From Phycisphaerales bacterium UBA1845 (GTDB lineage Bacteria > Planctomycetota > Phycisphaerae > UBA1845): 64,000 nt of DNA. Below, one piece after another: positions 30,410 to 39,811 of the stretch. The notes under the pieces are model-generated. The model was not told the DNA's origin, did no database searches, and was given only the letters and a program-made list of their open reading frames with translations. The number at the start of each line of letters is the position of its first letter. Position 1 is the first letter of the stretch. The stretch covers positions 6,192 to 70,191 of the forward strand of contig DDIR01000047.1 of NCBI GenBank assembly GCA_002338715.1, written 5' to 3'. The position numbers and the translations under genes are program-made.

Positions 30410-33295
30410 ATGCGGCATGCGTGCAGACCTACAACCTTGGTGCGCCTGGTCCATTGCGTCATCGTGATCGCATTGGCTATTGCCAACCCGACCTTCGCGC
30501 AGGAAGCGTCAGATGCAGGCATCGCGATCCTGCAATCGGGTCAAGTTGAATTCGATGCGCGCCTGTTTGATCGAAAATCAAACGCTCGCTTGGAACAATT
30601 TGAAATCACCCCGTCCGCTGGCACACGAATCACTTGCGAACTTGACCGACGCGAAGTCAACCAAAACGGCGTCACGTTTTTTGGTCATGTGTCCGGCGAA
30701 CCGCATAGCCTCGTTTCGATCAGTCAGTCAACCGACGGAATCATCGGATACATCCGCTCCACAAAATTCGGCACGATCGACATTCGCCCAGGCGCAACGG
30801 GAAAAACATTCGCAAGGCAACTCGACGTCGCACATCTCGCCACATGCCCGATAAACGAAACCGCACGCAATCCAATCCCGCGCGGGGCCATACCAACATC
30901 CGACTGCGACGACGGCAGTGTGATCGATGTCCTCGTCGTCTACACCACCGATGCCAAGACCGCAGCCGGCGGACAATCCGCAATCGAAGCGCTCATCAAT
31001 CTCGCGGTCAGCGACGCCAACAATGCATTCGCCAACAGCCTCATCAACACATCGCTGAACCTCGTCCACACCGAAGAAATCGCCTACGTCGAAACCGGCA
31101 ACTGGACCATTGACGGCCCGCGTCTCATCGACCCAAACGACGGATTCCTCGACGTCGCCCACACCCTGCGCGACCAATACGGCGCGGACTGCGTCAGCCT
31201 CTGGGTCAACTCGCTCAACACCGGTGGCATCGGATATTTCCCCGACGCATCGTTTCAAGGCATCGGGGCGAGCGGATTGAGCATGCTGCGACTCGACAAC
31301 GCGCCGCTGCTGACCTTCGCCCACGAGATCGGCCACAACTTCTTCTGCGCACACGATCGCCCCAACGCACCCGATCCGCCCTTCGCCGAATATTCCTACG
31401 GTTACGTCGAACCGGGCAGCCAGTGGCGCACGATCATGGCCACCTCAGCCACGCCAACCGTCATCCCCCACTTCGCCAATCCAAACGTGAATTGGACGGG
31501 GACCAATCCCGGTCCCACCGGCATCGCCGAAGGTCAACCGCTCCCCAGTGACAACGCCCGCACGATCAACGAACTGCGCACCGTCGTCGCCAACTTCCGC
31601 GCGACATCCGTCCCGGGTCTGGGTTCGACGCTTTACGTTGACGCAGCCGCGATTCCGGGCGGAGATGGTCAAAGCTGGGCGACGGCTATCGGCGATTTGC
31701 AAGAAGCTTTGTGCATGGCCAAAGGCTCAGCCGGCACGGTGCAGCAGGTGTGGGTCGCGGCTGGCGTGTATAAGCCCGACGGCGGCAGCGGTGATCGAAG
31801 CGCGACCTTCAAACTGATCGACGGCGTCAGCATTCTCGGCGGATTCGACGGGACGGAAACGCTCGAATCGCAGCGCGACCCGTCGGCCAACGAAACGATT
31901 TTGTCTGGCGATATCGGCATCGCTTTGAACGCAAGCGACAACAGCTATCACGTCGTCACCGCGAGCCTGAATAGCGCGGCGGCGATCCTCGACGGCTTTA
32001 CCATTCGCGACGGCCATGCCGACGGAACCGGTCCGGATCATGGCGGTGGCGGCGCGATCATCGATGGCGGCGGTGATCCGCAATTTGTCGATTGCAGATT
32101 CGAAGACAACCATGCTACGAACCGTGGCGGCGGGATGATGAACACCAACGGCAGTTCGCCGACGCTGGTCGGTTGCACGTTTAAAAACAACGTCGTCACC
32201 GGATCGAGTTGGCCCGGGGGTGGTGGCGGCATGCACAACAGTTCGTCTTCAAACCCGACGCTGACTGCGTGCACGTTCCGCGCGAACAGCACCGCGCTCG
32301 GATCGGGGTTGGCCAACTACTTTGGCAGCAGTCCGGTTTTAAATGGATGCGTCTTTGCAGACAACACGGGCGCCGGTTCATCCGAAGGCGGCGGGCTTTA
32401 CGGTTATTCATTCTGCGCACCGACGCTGGCGGATTGCATCTTCGAGGGCAACAGCGCATCAATCGGCGGCGCGATCGCCGGATATTTCAGCAGTGCACCC
32501 AACCTCGACCGGTGCATCATTCGCGGCAATGCAGCCACCGGCGATGGCGGCGGTATTTATCTCTACGTCAGTTCGAATGGCCTGATGACCAACTGCCTTC
32601 TGGCCGGAAACACAGGGGCATACGGCGCGGCGATGATCAACCTGTTCGACAGCCACGTCAATATCATCAACTGCACGATCGTCGGAAACACCGGCGCATT
32701 CGGGTCGGGCGGAATCTTCAATTATCAAAGCGACCCCGTCATCGCCAACAGCATCCTGTGGCGAAACTCAGCCGACGGAACATTTAACGAATCCGCCCAG
32801 ATCGACAACAACAACAACGGCTTCCCAACGATCAACCACACGACGATCGAAGGATGGACCGGCGCACTGGGCGGAACCAGCAACAATGGTGCTGACCCGA
32901 TGTTCATCGACGCCGACGGCACCGACAACACCTACGGCACCGAAGACGACAACGCCCGCCTGTCTGCCGCCTCACCATCCGTCAACACCGGTGACAACGC
33001 AAGCGTCCCCGTCACAGTCGCCCTGGACCTCGACAAACGCCCTAGAATCGCCAACACAACCGTCGACCGCGGCGCATACGAATACGCCCCACTACCAGGC
33101 GATTTCGACAACGACGGCGACATCGACCTGAACGACTACGCGAAACTTGCCGACTGCCTAAACGGCCCCGATACGGCACCATCCCCAACACCGCCAACAA
33201 CCGTGCAGCAGTGCCTGAGCGCATTCGACTTCGACGCAGATGAAGACATTGACCTACAAGACGCATCAAGCTTCACAAGCGCATTCACCCCGTAG
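30410..33295 (+). CDS. Secreted metzincin-like protease with beta-helix and dockerin-like tail
   Basis: A 961-residue protein with a signal peptide (cleavage after NPTFAQ near residue 34). A reprolysin-like zinc peptidase domain (about 160-400) has HEIGHNFFCAH at 305-315: zinc ligands His305, His309 and His315 and catalytic Glu306 are present, but Phe312 replaces the usual Gly. TIMA supplies the Met-turn. Residues about 410-870 are a right-handed parallel beta-helix with polymorphic repeats (GGGMMNTNGSSPTLVGCTF and many similar). The tail (about 893-961) has two Ca-binding loops of dockerin type (DNDGDIDLNDYAKL, DADEDIDLQD). The TAG stop is provided by a palindromic repeat. Confidence 0.85.
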   Translation: MRHACRPTTLVRLVHCVIVIALAIANPTFAQEASDAGIAILQSGQVEFDARLFDRKSNARLEQFEITPSAGTRITCELDRREVNQNGVTFFGHVSGEPHSLVSISQSTDGIIGYIRSTKFGTIDIRPGATGKTFARQLDVAHLATCPINETARNPIPRGAIPTSDCDDGSVIDVLVVYTTDAKTAAGGQSAIEALINLAVSDANNAFANSLINTSLNLVHTEEIAYVETGNWTIDGPRLIDPNDGFLDVAHTLRDQYGADCVSLWVNSLNTGGIGYFPDASFQGIGASGLSMLRLDNAPLLTFAHEIGHNFFCAHDRPNAPDPPFAEYSYGYVEPGSQWRTIMATSATPTVIPHFANPNVNWTGTNPGPTGIAEGQPLPSDNARTINELRTVVANFRATSVPGLGSTLYVDAAAIPGGDGQSWATAIGDLQEALCMAKGSAGTVQQVWVAAGVYKPDGGSGDRSATFKLIDGVSILGGFDGTETLESQRDPSANETILSGDIGIALNASDNSYHVVTASLNSAAAILDGFTIRDGHADGTGPDHGGGGAIIDGGGDPQFVDCRFEDNHATNRGGGMMNTNGSSPTLVGCTFKNNVVTGSSWPGGGGGMHNSSSSNPTLTACTFRANSTALGSGLANYFGSSPVLNGCVFADNTGAGSSEGGGLYGYSFCAPTLADCIFEGNSASIGGAIAGYFSSAPNLDRCIIRGNAATGDGGGIYLYVSSNGLMTNCLLAGNTGAYGAAMINLFDSHVNIINCTIVGNTGAFGSGGIFNYQSDPVIANSILWRNSADGTFNESAQIDNNNNGFPTINHTTIEGWTGALGGTSNNGADPMFIDADGTDNTYGTEDDNARLSAASPSVNTGDNASVPVTVALDLDKRPRIANTTVDRGAYEYAPLPGDFDNDGDIDLNDYAKLADCLNGPDTAPSPTPPTTVQQCLSAFDFDADEDIDLQDASSFTSAFTP

Positions 33296-33317
33296 GGTGC
33301 GGCTTGCCGCACCTGCT
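33292..33317. repeat. Palindromic GTAGGGTGCG repeat, copy R1
   Basis: GTAG followed by GGTGCGGC-TT-GCCGCACC and CTGCT (inner arms 33296-33303 and 33306-33313). It overlaps the TAG stop of the upstream gene. A reverse-oriented copy matching 25 of 26 positions lies at 33884-33909. Confidence 0.85.
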
Positions 33318-33373
33318 ATTTCTCGCAATCATACCGGTTTGTTCGGCATCAAATTGGCACCAAGGCGTTTGAA

Positions 33374-33871
33374 ATGAAAGCCGCGATCCTCGTGATCCTT
33401 TCAGTTGCAGCACTTGGAGTGACCACTATGGCGTTGGTGGGTTACTTCAGACCTTTCTCAATACGATCCGCTACACCACCGTGGGAAACGCCGGGTGTCG
33501 ATTCACCATACAATCATCCGCCGTTCTACGAATTTCGGAATGGAAGAGGATACTTCACACTGTGCAAGGTGTACCCAGCCGCGAAGGACATGCCAAGAAG
33601 TGATTCATGGACAAGTTGGAACATTCCACTGATCGAAGCCAAAAGTACCGTTGAATGTTTGGGATTGTTTCTGACGGGTACGGTGTCAATTCGATGTCAC
33701 GCAATCCTACCCTTCGCCGTGTTTGCGTCCTTCCCTGTCCTTGTCTTGATTCGGAATGCTTTTCGCAATCATAAGCGGCGCAAAATGGGTTTGTGCCTGG
33801 CGTGTGGATATGACCTCACCGGTAATGTCAGCGGCGCGTGTCCGGAATGTGGAAAAGACCGATCACACTAA
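33374..33871 (+). CDS. Small membrane protein with C-terminal zinc ribbon
   Basis: A 165-residue protein. Residues about 1-24 form a membrane anchor or signal (MKAAILVILSVAALGVTTMALVG), a periplasmic-type middle follows, and a second hydrophobic segment (AILPFAVFASFPVLVLI) spans about 115-131. It ends CLACGYDLTGN...CPECG, a four-Cys zinc ribbon with the CGYDLTG wording seen in many planctomycete membrane proteins. The function is unknown. The gene sits precisely between inverted copies of a 26-base palindromic repeat. No ribosome site is evident before the ATG. Confidence 0.68.
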   Translation: MKAAILVILSVAALGVTTMALVGYFRPFSIRSATPPWETPGVDSPYNHPPFYEFRNGRGYFTLCKVYPAAKDMPRSDSWTSWNIPLIEAKSTVECLGLFLTGTVSIRCHAILPFAVFASFPVLVLIRNAFRNHKRRKMGLCLACGYDLTGNVSGACPECGKDRSH

Positions 33872-33883
33872 CTTCATGACCTT

Positions 33884-33909
33884 AGCAGGTGCGGCGAGCC
33901 GCACCCTAC
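33884..33909. repeat. Palindromic GTAGGGTGCG repeat, copy R2 (inverted)
   Basis: AGCAG then GGTGCGGC-GA-GCCGCACC and CTAC, the reverse complement of R1 with one difference. It lies 12 bases after the zinc-ribbon gene and 17 bases from the end of the convergent sigma factor gene, and may also act as a hairpin for both transcripts. Confidence 0.85.
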
Positions 33910-33925
33910 GCAATTCGGGGGTTGC

Positions 33926-34858
33926 CTACGACTGGAGGCTGCTCATCATTTCGTTGAGCTTGCGGAGGGCGCCGGCTTCGATTTGGCGGACTCTTTCGCG
34001 GGTTAGTCCTACCCTTGCGCCAATGTCTTTTAGGGTCATCGCCTCTTCATCATCGAGGCCGAACCGCAGGCGCAGAATCCTGGCTTCGCGTTCGTCGATT
34101 TGCGACAGCAGTTCGCGGATAAGCGACGCTTCCGACTCCTCGAACAGGGCTTTGTCGGGTTCGGGCGTGCGGTCGTCGGCCAGTATTTCGCCGAGGCCCA
34201 TCGCGTCGTCACCGGACGAAGCCTGCGGACGCGCGGTAAACGCCTTGACCGCTCGGCGGACGATCTTGGCTTTCTTCAGCGGAATTTCCATCAACTCGGC
34301 CAACTCTTCGAGCGACGGTTGACGACCTTCCTTCTCGACGAAGCGATCCATCGTCTGCCGCCAGCGGGCGATCATCTCGACCATGTAAGCCGGGATGTGC
34401 ACCGGCTGAACACCGTTGATCAGCGAGCGCTTGATCGACTGCTTGATCCACCACGACGCATAGGTGCTAAAGCGCGTGTTTTGTTTCGGGTCAAACCCTT
34501 CGACCGCGCGGATCAGGCCGAGGTTGCCCTCTTCGATCAAGTCGTTGAGCAGCATGCCGCGGTGGCCATACTTCTTGGCGATGTTGACGACGAGCCGCAG
34601 GTTTGATTTCACCATGCGATCGCGCGCATTTTGACCGTCGATCTCGATCTGCTCTTTTTCCGCGAGCGAGATTTCCTTTTTCTTGAAACGGTCAGCCGCC
34701 GTATATACCGCTTGAATCTTCGCACCGAGTTCCTTCTCTTCCTCGGGCGTCAGCAGCGGCGCCTGGTTGATCTGCTTCAGGTAGAATTGTAAATCAGAGT
34801 CGATTGCGATCGCTGATACTCCCCATTGCGTAACGTATCCAGACGTTACCGATTTCAA
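33926..34858 (-). CDS. RNA polymerase sigma-70 family factor (group 2-like)
   Basis: About 310 residues. Region 1.2 (DLQFYLKQINQAPLLTPEEE), region 2 (RMVKSNLRLVVNIAKKYGHRG..., DLIEEGNLGLIRAVEGFDP, FSTYASWWIKQSIKRSL), region 3 and region 4 with the helix-turn-helix (LKDIGARVGLTRERVRQIEAGALRKL) are all complete. There is no region 1.1, so it is an alternative, RpoS/SigB-sized factor of the primary-sigma family rather than the housekeeping one. The first codon is TTG at 34858 with no good ribosome site; the true start may lie slightly downstream. An array of inverted repeats covers its start and upstream region. Confidence 0.93.
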   Translation of the reverse strand: MKSVTSGYVTQWGVSAIAIDSDLQFYLKQINQAPLLTPEEEKELGAKIQAVYTAADRFKKKEISLAEKEQIEIDGQNARDRMVKSNLRLVVNIAKKYGHRGMLLNDLIEEGNLGLIRAVEGFDPKQNTRFSTYASWWIKQSIKRSLINGVQPVHIPAYMVEMIARWRQTMDRFVEKEGRQPSLEELAELMEIPLKKAKIVRRAVKAFTARPQASSGDDAMGLGEILADDRTPEPDKALFEESEASLIRELLSQIDEREARILRLRFGLDDEEAMTLKDIGARVGLTRERVRQIEAGALRKLNEMMSSLQS

Positions 34859-34944
34859 CCAACCGGCAACACGTCACGTTTTACCCACGGTTCATTCGCC
34901 CCGATTGATGATCCGACGTTACCCGTTCAGTTCCATCGGGTAAC
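34830..34944 (-). promoter_or_regulatory. Cluster of GTTAC inverted repeats before the sigma gene
   Basis: Two inverted repeats share the half-site GTTAC: GTAACGT-N6-ACGTTAC at 34830-34849 and GTTACCCG-N11-CGGGTAAC at 34918-34944. A further TTTACCC stands between them. The inner site falls at the annotated start codon region. They look like operators for a dimeric regulator or an RNA hairpin; the regulator is unknown. Confidence 0.4.
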
Positions 34945-35033
34945 AGCCTCAACATCCGAAGCAATCATCCAACAACATTGTATCGGGCACGCCAAAATGT
35001 GACCCGTCACATCGAGCAACAACAGATAGGATA

Positions 35034-35076
35034 ACAAAAGCGGCCCCAGCGCCGATACCCGACGCTGAGACCGCTT
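35034..35076 (-). terminator. Terminator of rpsA
   Basis: Outer stem AAGCGG (35038-35043) pairs with CCGCTT (35071-35076), and inner CAGCG (35047-35051) with CGCTG (35063-35067). TTTTGTT follows on the minus strand. It begins 59 bases after the rpsA stop. Confidence 0.78.
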
Positions 35077-35134
35077 GGATTTCAATCAATACATCACCGG
35101 CCCACGCAAACAGGCCGGGAATTCACAGCCCAGA

Positions 35135-36994
35135 CTATGCACCGCCATCCTTTGATTCGTCATCGGATTTCGATTCGTCATCTGAGGCAGCTCCTTCGCT
35201 TGCTGATTCCACCGCAGCCTTTGGTGCGGGCGGCTGGGGAATGAAATTGGTGATCAGATCGGTGGTTTCCTCACCAGGACCGTGCAAACCGCCGCGACGC
35301 TGTTTCTCAACCTTGGGCGCTTCGCCTTCTTCCTGATGTTCGGTAGACCACTGGGCCCGTTTCTTCGACAGGCCGATCTTGCGATCCTGCGAATCGACCC
35401 GCAGAATCTTCACCTGGATCTTCTGTCCGATCGTCACCTCATCGTGCGGATCTTCCACCTTATGATCGGCTAACTCACTGACGTGCAACAGTCCCTCGAG
35501 GTCGTTTTCAAGCTCGACAAACACGCCGAAATTGGTGATTTTCGTGACCGTACCCTCGACGATCTGACCCGGGATGTAGTTATCGGGCACAGCACGCAGC
35601 CACGGATCTTCGTGAAGCTGCTTGAGACCCAGCGCGATCCGCTGCTTGTTCTCTTCGACCTTGAGCACGACGCATTCGAGTTCGTCACCCTTCTTGATCA
35701 TTTCCGACGGGTGCGAAATCTTCTTCGTCCAGCTCATGTCGGAGACGTGCAGCAAGCCGTCGATGCCTTCTTCGATCTCGATGAACGCACCGTAGTTCGT
35801 CAGGTTGCGCACCTGACCGGTGATACGCGTGTTCGGCGGATACTTCTCAGCCACCTTGGTCCACGGATTGACCTCGGTCTGCTTGACGCCGAGCGAAATC
35901 TCCTGCTTGTCCTTGTTGATGTCGAGGACAACGACTTCGATTTCATCGCCGACATTGAAGAGTTCGGACGGATGGTTGATGCGACGGGTCCAACTCATCT
36001 CGGAGATGTGCACCAAACCTTCGATGCCCGGACGCAGCTTGATGAACGCACCATAGTTCATGATGTTCACCACTTCGCCCTTCACCTTGCCACCAATCGG
36101 GAAGCTTTCTTCGATGCCTTCCCATGGGCTCGGCTTAAGCTGCTTGTGACCGAGGGCGATCTTCTCTTTTTCCATATCGATGTTGAGGATCTTGACTTCG
36201 ATCTCCTGATCGATCTTGACGACCTGCGACGGGTGCGCGACGCGCTCCCAGCTCATGTCGGTGATGTGCAACAGACCGTCGATACCGCCAAGGTCGACGA
36301 ACGCGCCGAAGTCGGCGATGTTCTTGACGACACCCTTGCGGACCTGACCGACTTCGATGTCGGACATCAACTGCTCTTTTGCTGCGCCGCGCGTTTCCTC
36401 GATCAGCTTGCGCCGAGAGATCACGATGTTGCGACGTTCGGTATCAATTTTGAGAATCTTCGCTTCGACATCCTTACCGATGAATTCACCGATGTCGCCT
36501 GGACGACGAATGTCAACTTGCGATGCAGGAAGGAACACGGGCACGCCAATATCGACCAAAAGCCCGCCCTTGATCTTTCGCATGACGCGACCGGAAACCA
36601 GATCGTCTTCCTTCTTCGTCTCAACGATGTGATTCCAGTTGATGATGCGATCGGCTTTGCGCTTCGACAGTTCGATCACACCGCTGTCGGTCTCGAGGTT
36701 TTCGAGAAACACGTCGATGATGTCACCGATGTCGATGGAGCTGCGATCGTCCCACTCCTGAATCGGGATGACGCCTTCGCTCTTGAGCCCGACGTCGATG
36801 ACCACGTCGTCACCGGCGCGGCCGACGATCTTCCCTTTCATCACCCGACCCGGTGCAAGCTCTTCACCTTCTGGACCATCGACCAGCGTGCTGATCGCGC
36901 TGTCGTCCGTCCCGGTGTCGAAAATGGAATTGAGTTCGGAATCCAACTCGGAGCTGGAGCCATCCAAAGTACTGATCAGATTAAAGTCAACCAT
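35135..36994 (-). CDS. rpsA: 30S ribosomal protein S1
   Basis: A 619-residue protein with six S1 RNA-binding domains (starting at about residues 47, 131, 215, 300, 387 and 474), as in proteobacterial S1. It helps mRNA bind the 30S subunit. Domains 3-6 show the classic wording [27 protein letters not shown] and its repeats; domains 1 and 2 are more diverged, as expected of ribosome-binding domains. The N-terminal 45 residues are acidic. The C-terminal 75 residues are a low-complexity tail ending in a duplicated DDESK motif. It is a single gene with its own terminator. Confidence 0.96.
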   Translation of the reverse strand: MVDFNLISTLDGSSSELDSELNSIFDTGTDDSAISTLVDGPEGEELAPGRVMKGKIVGRAGDDVVIDVGLKSEGVIPIQEWDDRSSIDIGDIIDVFLENLETDSGVIELSKRKADRIINWNHIVETKKEDDLVSGRVMRKIKGGLLVDIGVPVFLPASQVDIRRPGDIGEFIGKDVEAKILKIDTERRNIVISRRKLIEETRGAAKEQLMSDIEVGQVRKGVVKNIADFGAFVDLGGIDGLLHITDMSWERVAHPSQVVKIDQEIEVKILNIDMEKEKIALGHKQLKPSPWEGIEESFPIGGKVKGEVVNIMNYGAFIKLRPGIEGLVHISEMSWTRRINHPSELFNVGDEIEVVVLDINKDKQEISLGVKQTEVNPWTKVAEKYPPNTRITGQVRNLTNYGAFIEIEEGIDGLLHVSDMSWTKKISHPSEMIKKGDELECVVLKVEENKQRIALGLKQLHEDPWLRAVPDNYIPGQIVEGTVTKITNFGVFVELENDLEGLLHVSELADHKVEDPHDEVTIGQKIQVKILRVDSQDRKIGLSKKRAQWSTEHQEEGEAPKVEKQRRGGLHGPGEETTDLITNFIPQPPAPKAAVESASEGAASDDESKSDDESKDGGA

Positions 36995-37402
36995 AAGAGT
37001 AATGTTCCCACGTCACCGCGTTTGCCCAAGTCGCGCCAGCCAATCCCTTCGGACTGCCCCTTGCGACCCACACCCTCGCAGCCCTGCATCACGAGCAGGT
37101 AATAACCATTTGCCAAATCGCCGGCCCGCACCACACGGCACGCAAAAAACCGAACGAAGTTGAGCCACGCAGTTTACCAAATCCCCAGAAACACGCCACA
37201 ATACGGCCCGAAACCGCCGCACCCGCCGAAATCGCCATGTTGGCCGGCCCAAGCCGGTTCCTGAGGCCTGAAGTTGGCGCATTTCTGTGGCGATTTGCGT
37301 CATCCTGTTGCCCCTGCCATCCGTCAATCGTGGTGTGGTGGGCGGACGCAGAAATTATCCGCCAGATGCCGCTATCATTATCTTTGGATTCAGGAGCATT
37401 CC
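36995..37402. other. Divergent 408-base intergenic region
   Basis: It lies between rpsA (minus) and the envelope protein gene (plus) and must hold both promoters. A TATCATTATCTTT stretch near 37372-37384 precedes the plus-strand AGGAG ribosome site at 37392-37396. No structured RNA, repeat or supported small gene was recognised. Confidence 0.5.
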
Positions 37403-38569
37403 ATGACCCGACCCAAGACCCATGTGACTGGACCTGTCCTTGCCGCATTGACGCTAATGGCGCTCTCTGTCGGATGCGTCAAGCGGGCCGAGATCATCGC
37501 CGTGATGCCCGACGGCAAGGTGGAACTGGTCACATTCTTCAACGGTGACAAGGACGACGTGCTGGGTGGTTCAGATCCCGCGAGACCTGCAGGTGATCCG
37601 CCCCCGAGCGCGGCAGCCGGGTGGGTCGTCAATTCAAAAGACGGCAAAGACGGCGACAAAGAAAAAACAACGGTGGCTGCGACCATGTCGCTCAACGCGG
37701 GTGCGGCGATCCCGACAACCTATGCAGACCCCAATTCAGCAGTGGCTTCTGCCGCAACACGATTCAACACGCAGATTGCCATCGAAGAGCGCGACAACGG
37801 AACATACTACCACTTCAAACGCACGTACCTGCGGCGTCGATGGGCGCCGTTTGAATTTCATCGCAAGCAGATTCTCGAATCCGACAACATCAAGAAGCTG
37901 ATGGAAAACGATCCGAAGACAATGTCGCCTGCGGATCGGAAGGTCGTGGTCGATGCGATGGTGGCTGTTGAAACCGAACAGCAAATCGAATTGCTTGACA
38001 TGGCCATCTCCAGGGTCGGCAATGGTGTTCCCCAATTGGCGCAATTGGCCGCAACCCAACAGATTCGTGAATTCACATCGCAGGCAGGCCTCGGCGAAAA
38101 AATCATGGAGACGCTCATGTCTTCCAACGGAGCGGAAGATGCTCCGGAACTCGAAGCCAAACTGCACGCCCGAATCGATGCGGCTGTCGCCAAAGCGCTG
38201 ACCGACGCGGGAACCGATCATTCGATTGCAAATGCGACGGTCGAGGCGTTGCAGGCCGCCCGGATGGAATTCCAGGTATCCAAGGACCTGGAAGATGATA
38301 GTTGGGATGTTCAGGTCGTACTTCCCGGAAAGGTCGTCGCCCACAATGGCTCGGACGAACCAGAGACCATTGAGGCATCTGACCTGGATGAACCTGAAAA
38401 CAAGGACAGCGACGATCCGACCAGTAAAGCAGCGTTTGTGCTTGCCGGTAAGCTGAGACCGTTTGTTGATTCGCCTGGACTGCAGAACGTATCGTGGTCA
38501 TTCAAGTTTGACGCACTGCAAGATCGCGATGTCGTGTTGATGGCCAGTTCGTTCGTGCCTAAGAAATAA
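37403..38569 (+). CDS. Putative envelope (lipo)protein of unknown function
   Basis: A 388-residue protein from ATG 37403, chosen for AGGAG seven bases upstream and for the signal sequence that follows (GPVLAALTLMALSVGC). The Cys at the end suggests lipidation, but Ser at -3 departs from the usual lipobox, so plain export is possible. The mature part starts VKRAEIIAVMPDGKVELVTFFNGD, then has a low-complexity linker, an HFKRTYLRRRWAPFEFHRKQIL segment and a helical Gln/Ala-rich middle. The end, AGKLRPFVDSPGLQNVSWSFKFDAL, looks like a beta domain. No family was recognised. It precedes an ECF sigma pair by 60 bases. Confidence 0.68.
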   Translation: MTRPKTHVTGPVLAALTLMALSVGCVKRAEIIAVMPDGKVELVTFFNGDKDDVLGGSDPARPAGDPPPSAAAGWVVNSKDGKDGDKEKTTVAATMSLNAGAAIPTTYADPNSAVASAATRFNTQIAIEERDNGTYYHFKRTYLRRRWAPFEFHRKQILESDNIKKLMENDPKTMSPADRKVVVDAMVAVETEQQIELLDMAISRVGNGVPQLAQLAATQQIREFTSQAGLGEKIMETLMSSNGAEDAPELEAKLHARIDAAVAKALTDAGTDHSIANATVEALQAARMEFQVSKDLEDDSWDVQVVLPGKVVAHNGSDEPETIEASDLDEPENKDSDDPTSKAAFVLAGKLRPFVDSPGLQNVSWSFKFDALQDRDVVLMASSFVPKK

Positions 38570-38629
38570 ACTGTACGCCGAATTCATTGGGCAAAGCGTG
38601 CACATTGAAAGAAACTGACATCGCAACCG

Positions 38630-39115
38630 ATGAAAAGCGATCCAACTAGTCAGAGCGACGCATGGGCCAACGTCTATCGCTGGGCGTATCGCTTCATGCG
38701 CAATCACGACGGCGCAATGGACGCGACGCAGGAAGTGATGCTTCGTTCAGTGCAACACGGCGGCGCGAACATCAGAAACGATCTCGGTTGGCTGCGACGC
38801 ATCACCGTAAATCACTGCATCGATACGTTGCGAAAAAAACGCCCCGCCATCGTCGAAGAATTGGAACCGCCCAATCGACATCCATCGCCAGTTCATGAAG
38901 CGATCGGAACGGAAACCGCCGAGTTGATCACAACCGCGCTCGAAAAACTCACGGAGCAGCAACGTGCGGTCGTGGTGGCCAAGACTTATGACGGTGAGAC
39001 ATTCGCTGCCATCGCCGAGTCGATGGGACTTTCGATCGGCACGGTAAAGACCCACTACCTGCGCGGGTTGTCGACGCTGCGCAATGCCTTGGGCAAGTTA
39101 CGGGAGTACGGCTGA
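38630..39115 (+). CDS. ECF-type RNA polymerase sigma factor
   Basis: A 161-residue protein with only regions 2 and 4. Region 2: VYRWAYRFMRNHDGAMDATQEVML, then LGWLRRITVNHCIDTLRKKR. Region 4: LEKLTEQQRAVVVAKTYDGETFAAIAESMGLSIGTVKTHYLRGLSTLR, a standard helix-turn-helix. ECF factors direct polymerase to a small regulon when their anti-sigma partner is inactivated. The stop and the next start share one base (TGATG), so the downstream anti-sigma gene is translationally coupled. Confidence 0.92.
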   Translation: MKSDPTSQSDAWANVYRWAYRFMRNHDGAMDATQEVMLRSVQHGGANIRNDLGWLRRITVNHCIDTLRKKRPAIVEELEPPNRHPSPVHEAIGTETAELITTALEKLTEQQRAVVVAKTYDGETFAAIAESMGLSIGTVKTHYLRGLSTLRNALGKLREYG

Positions 39116-39600
39116 TGAATTGCAACGACATCCACTCAAAGCTCGCCGACTATCTCGGAAACGAGCTTACCCAAACCGATCGAATCGCGGTCGATAGGCA
39201 CCTGGCCAATTGCGGCGCATGCGCGGGCGAGGTGACATCCCTTCAGGAGACACTCAGCGCACTCGGACAACTTGACACCGTCAGCCATGACGCTGCGGCT
39301 GCCCGCACCAACGACCTTCGCGTGGTCAAACGCCGACCGATCATTCAACGATTGGCGCTGGCATCTTTACGAATCGCAGCCGTGCTGGCGCTCGGATTTG
39401 CACTCGGGCGGACATCGGTCGAGCCGCTGTCGAATACCAATCCCAACGTGCCCACGCCAAATGGCACGGAGCGGGCGGTCGCCCAAGCCACCGCCACCAA
39501 CATCCACCCCGATTGGCTGGTGATCGCCGAGCGATTGAACCGCAACTCATCCGGGTTGGCCGGCGCATTTCGACACCTCGCCAAAGGCTATGAGCGTTGA
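39115..39600 (+). CDS. Anti-sigma factor with zinc-finger-type N terminus
   Basis: A 161-residue protein overlapping the ECF gene by one base. The N terminus has the zinc anti-sigma (ZAS) pattern: CNDIHSKLADYLGNEL, then H-x3-C-x2-C in HLANCGACAGE. This domain holds the sigma factor. A hydrophobic segment near residues 79-100 (ALASLRIAAVLALGFALG) makes it membrane-anchored, with a short 60-residue outer part that could sense or be cleaved. Together the pair forms a signal-responsive switch; the signal is unknown. Confidence 0.88.
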   Translation: MNCNDIHSKLADYLGNELTQTDRIAVDRHLANCGACAGEVTSLQETLSALGQLDTVSHDAAAARTNDLRVVKRRPIIQRLALASLRIAAVLALGFALGRTSVEPLSNTNPNVPTPNGTERAVAQATATNIHPDWLVIAERLNRNSSGLAGAFRHLAKGYER

Positions 39601-39811
39601 TTTCGCCGCAAGACCTGAAACCCTGCTGCCATTACCACCTTAACCCACTGATTCACAACGCTTTATGAGCTTCGCCGATTCACCCGGTCCTTAACAAAGG
39701 CCCAAGGATTCGTTAACTTGTTCGGATCGGCATCGCTTTGCACCATGAACCGAATGTTGCGGACGATCTTGCCGACGGGCCAATCGAATCAACGCAATCG
39801 GACAAGATGGC

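Noticed and set aside
35483..37102. 539-codon plus-strand open frame opposite rpsA
   Set aside because: It mirrors the repeated S1 domains and is rich in His, Asp and Leu; no family resemblance.
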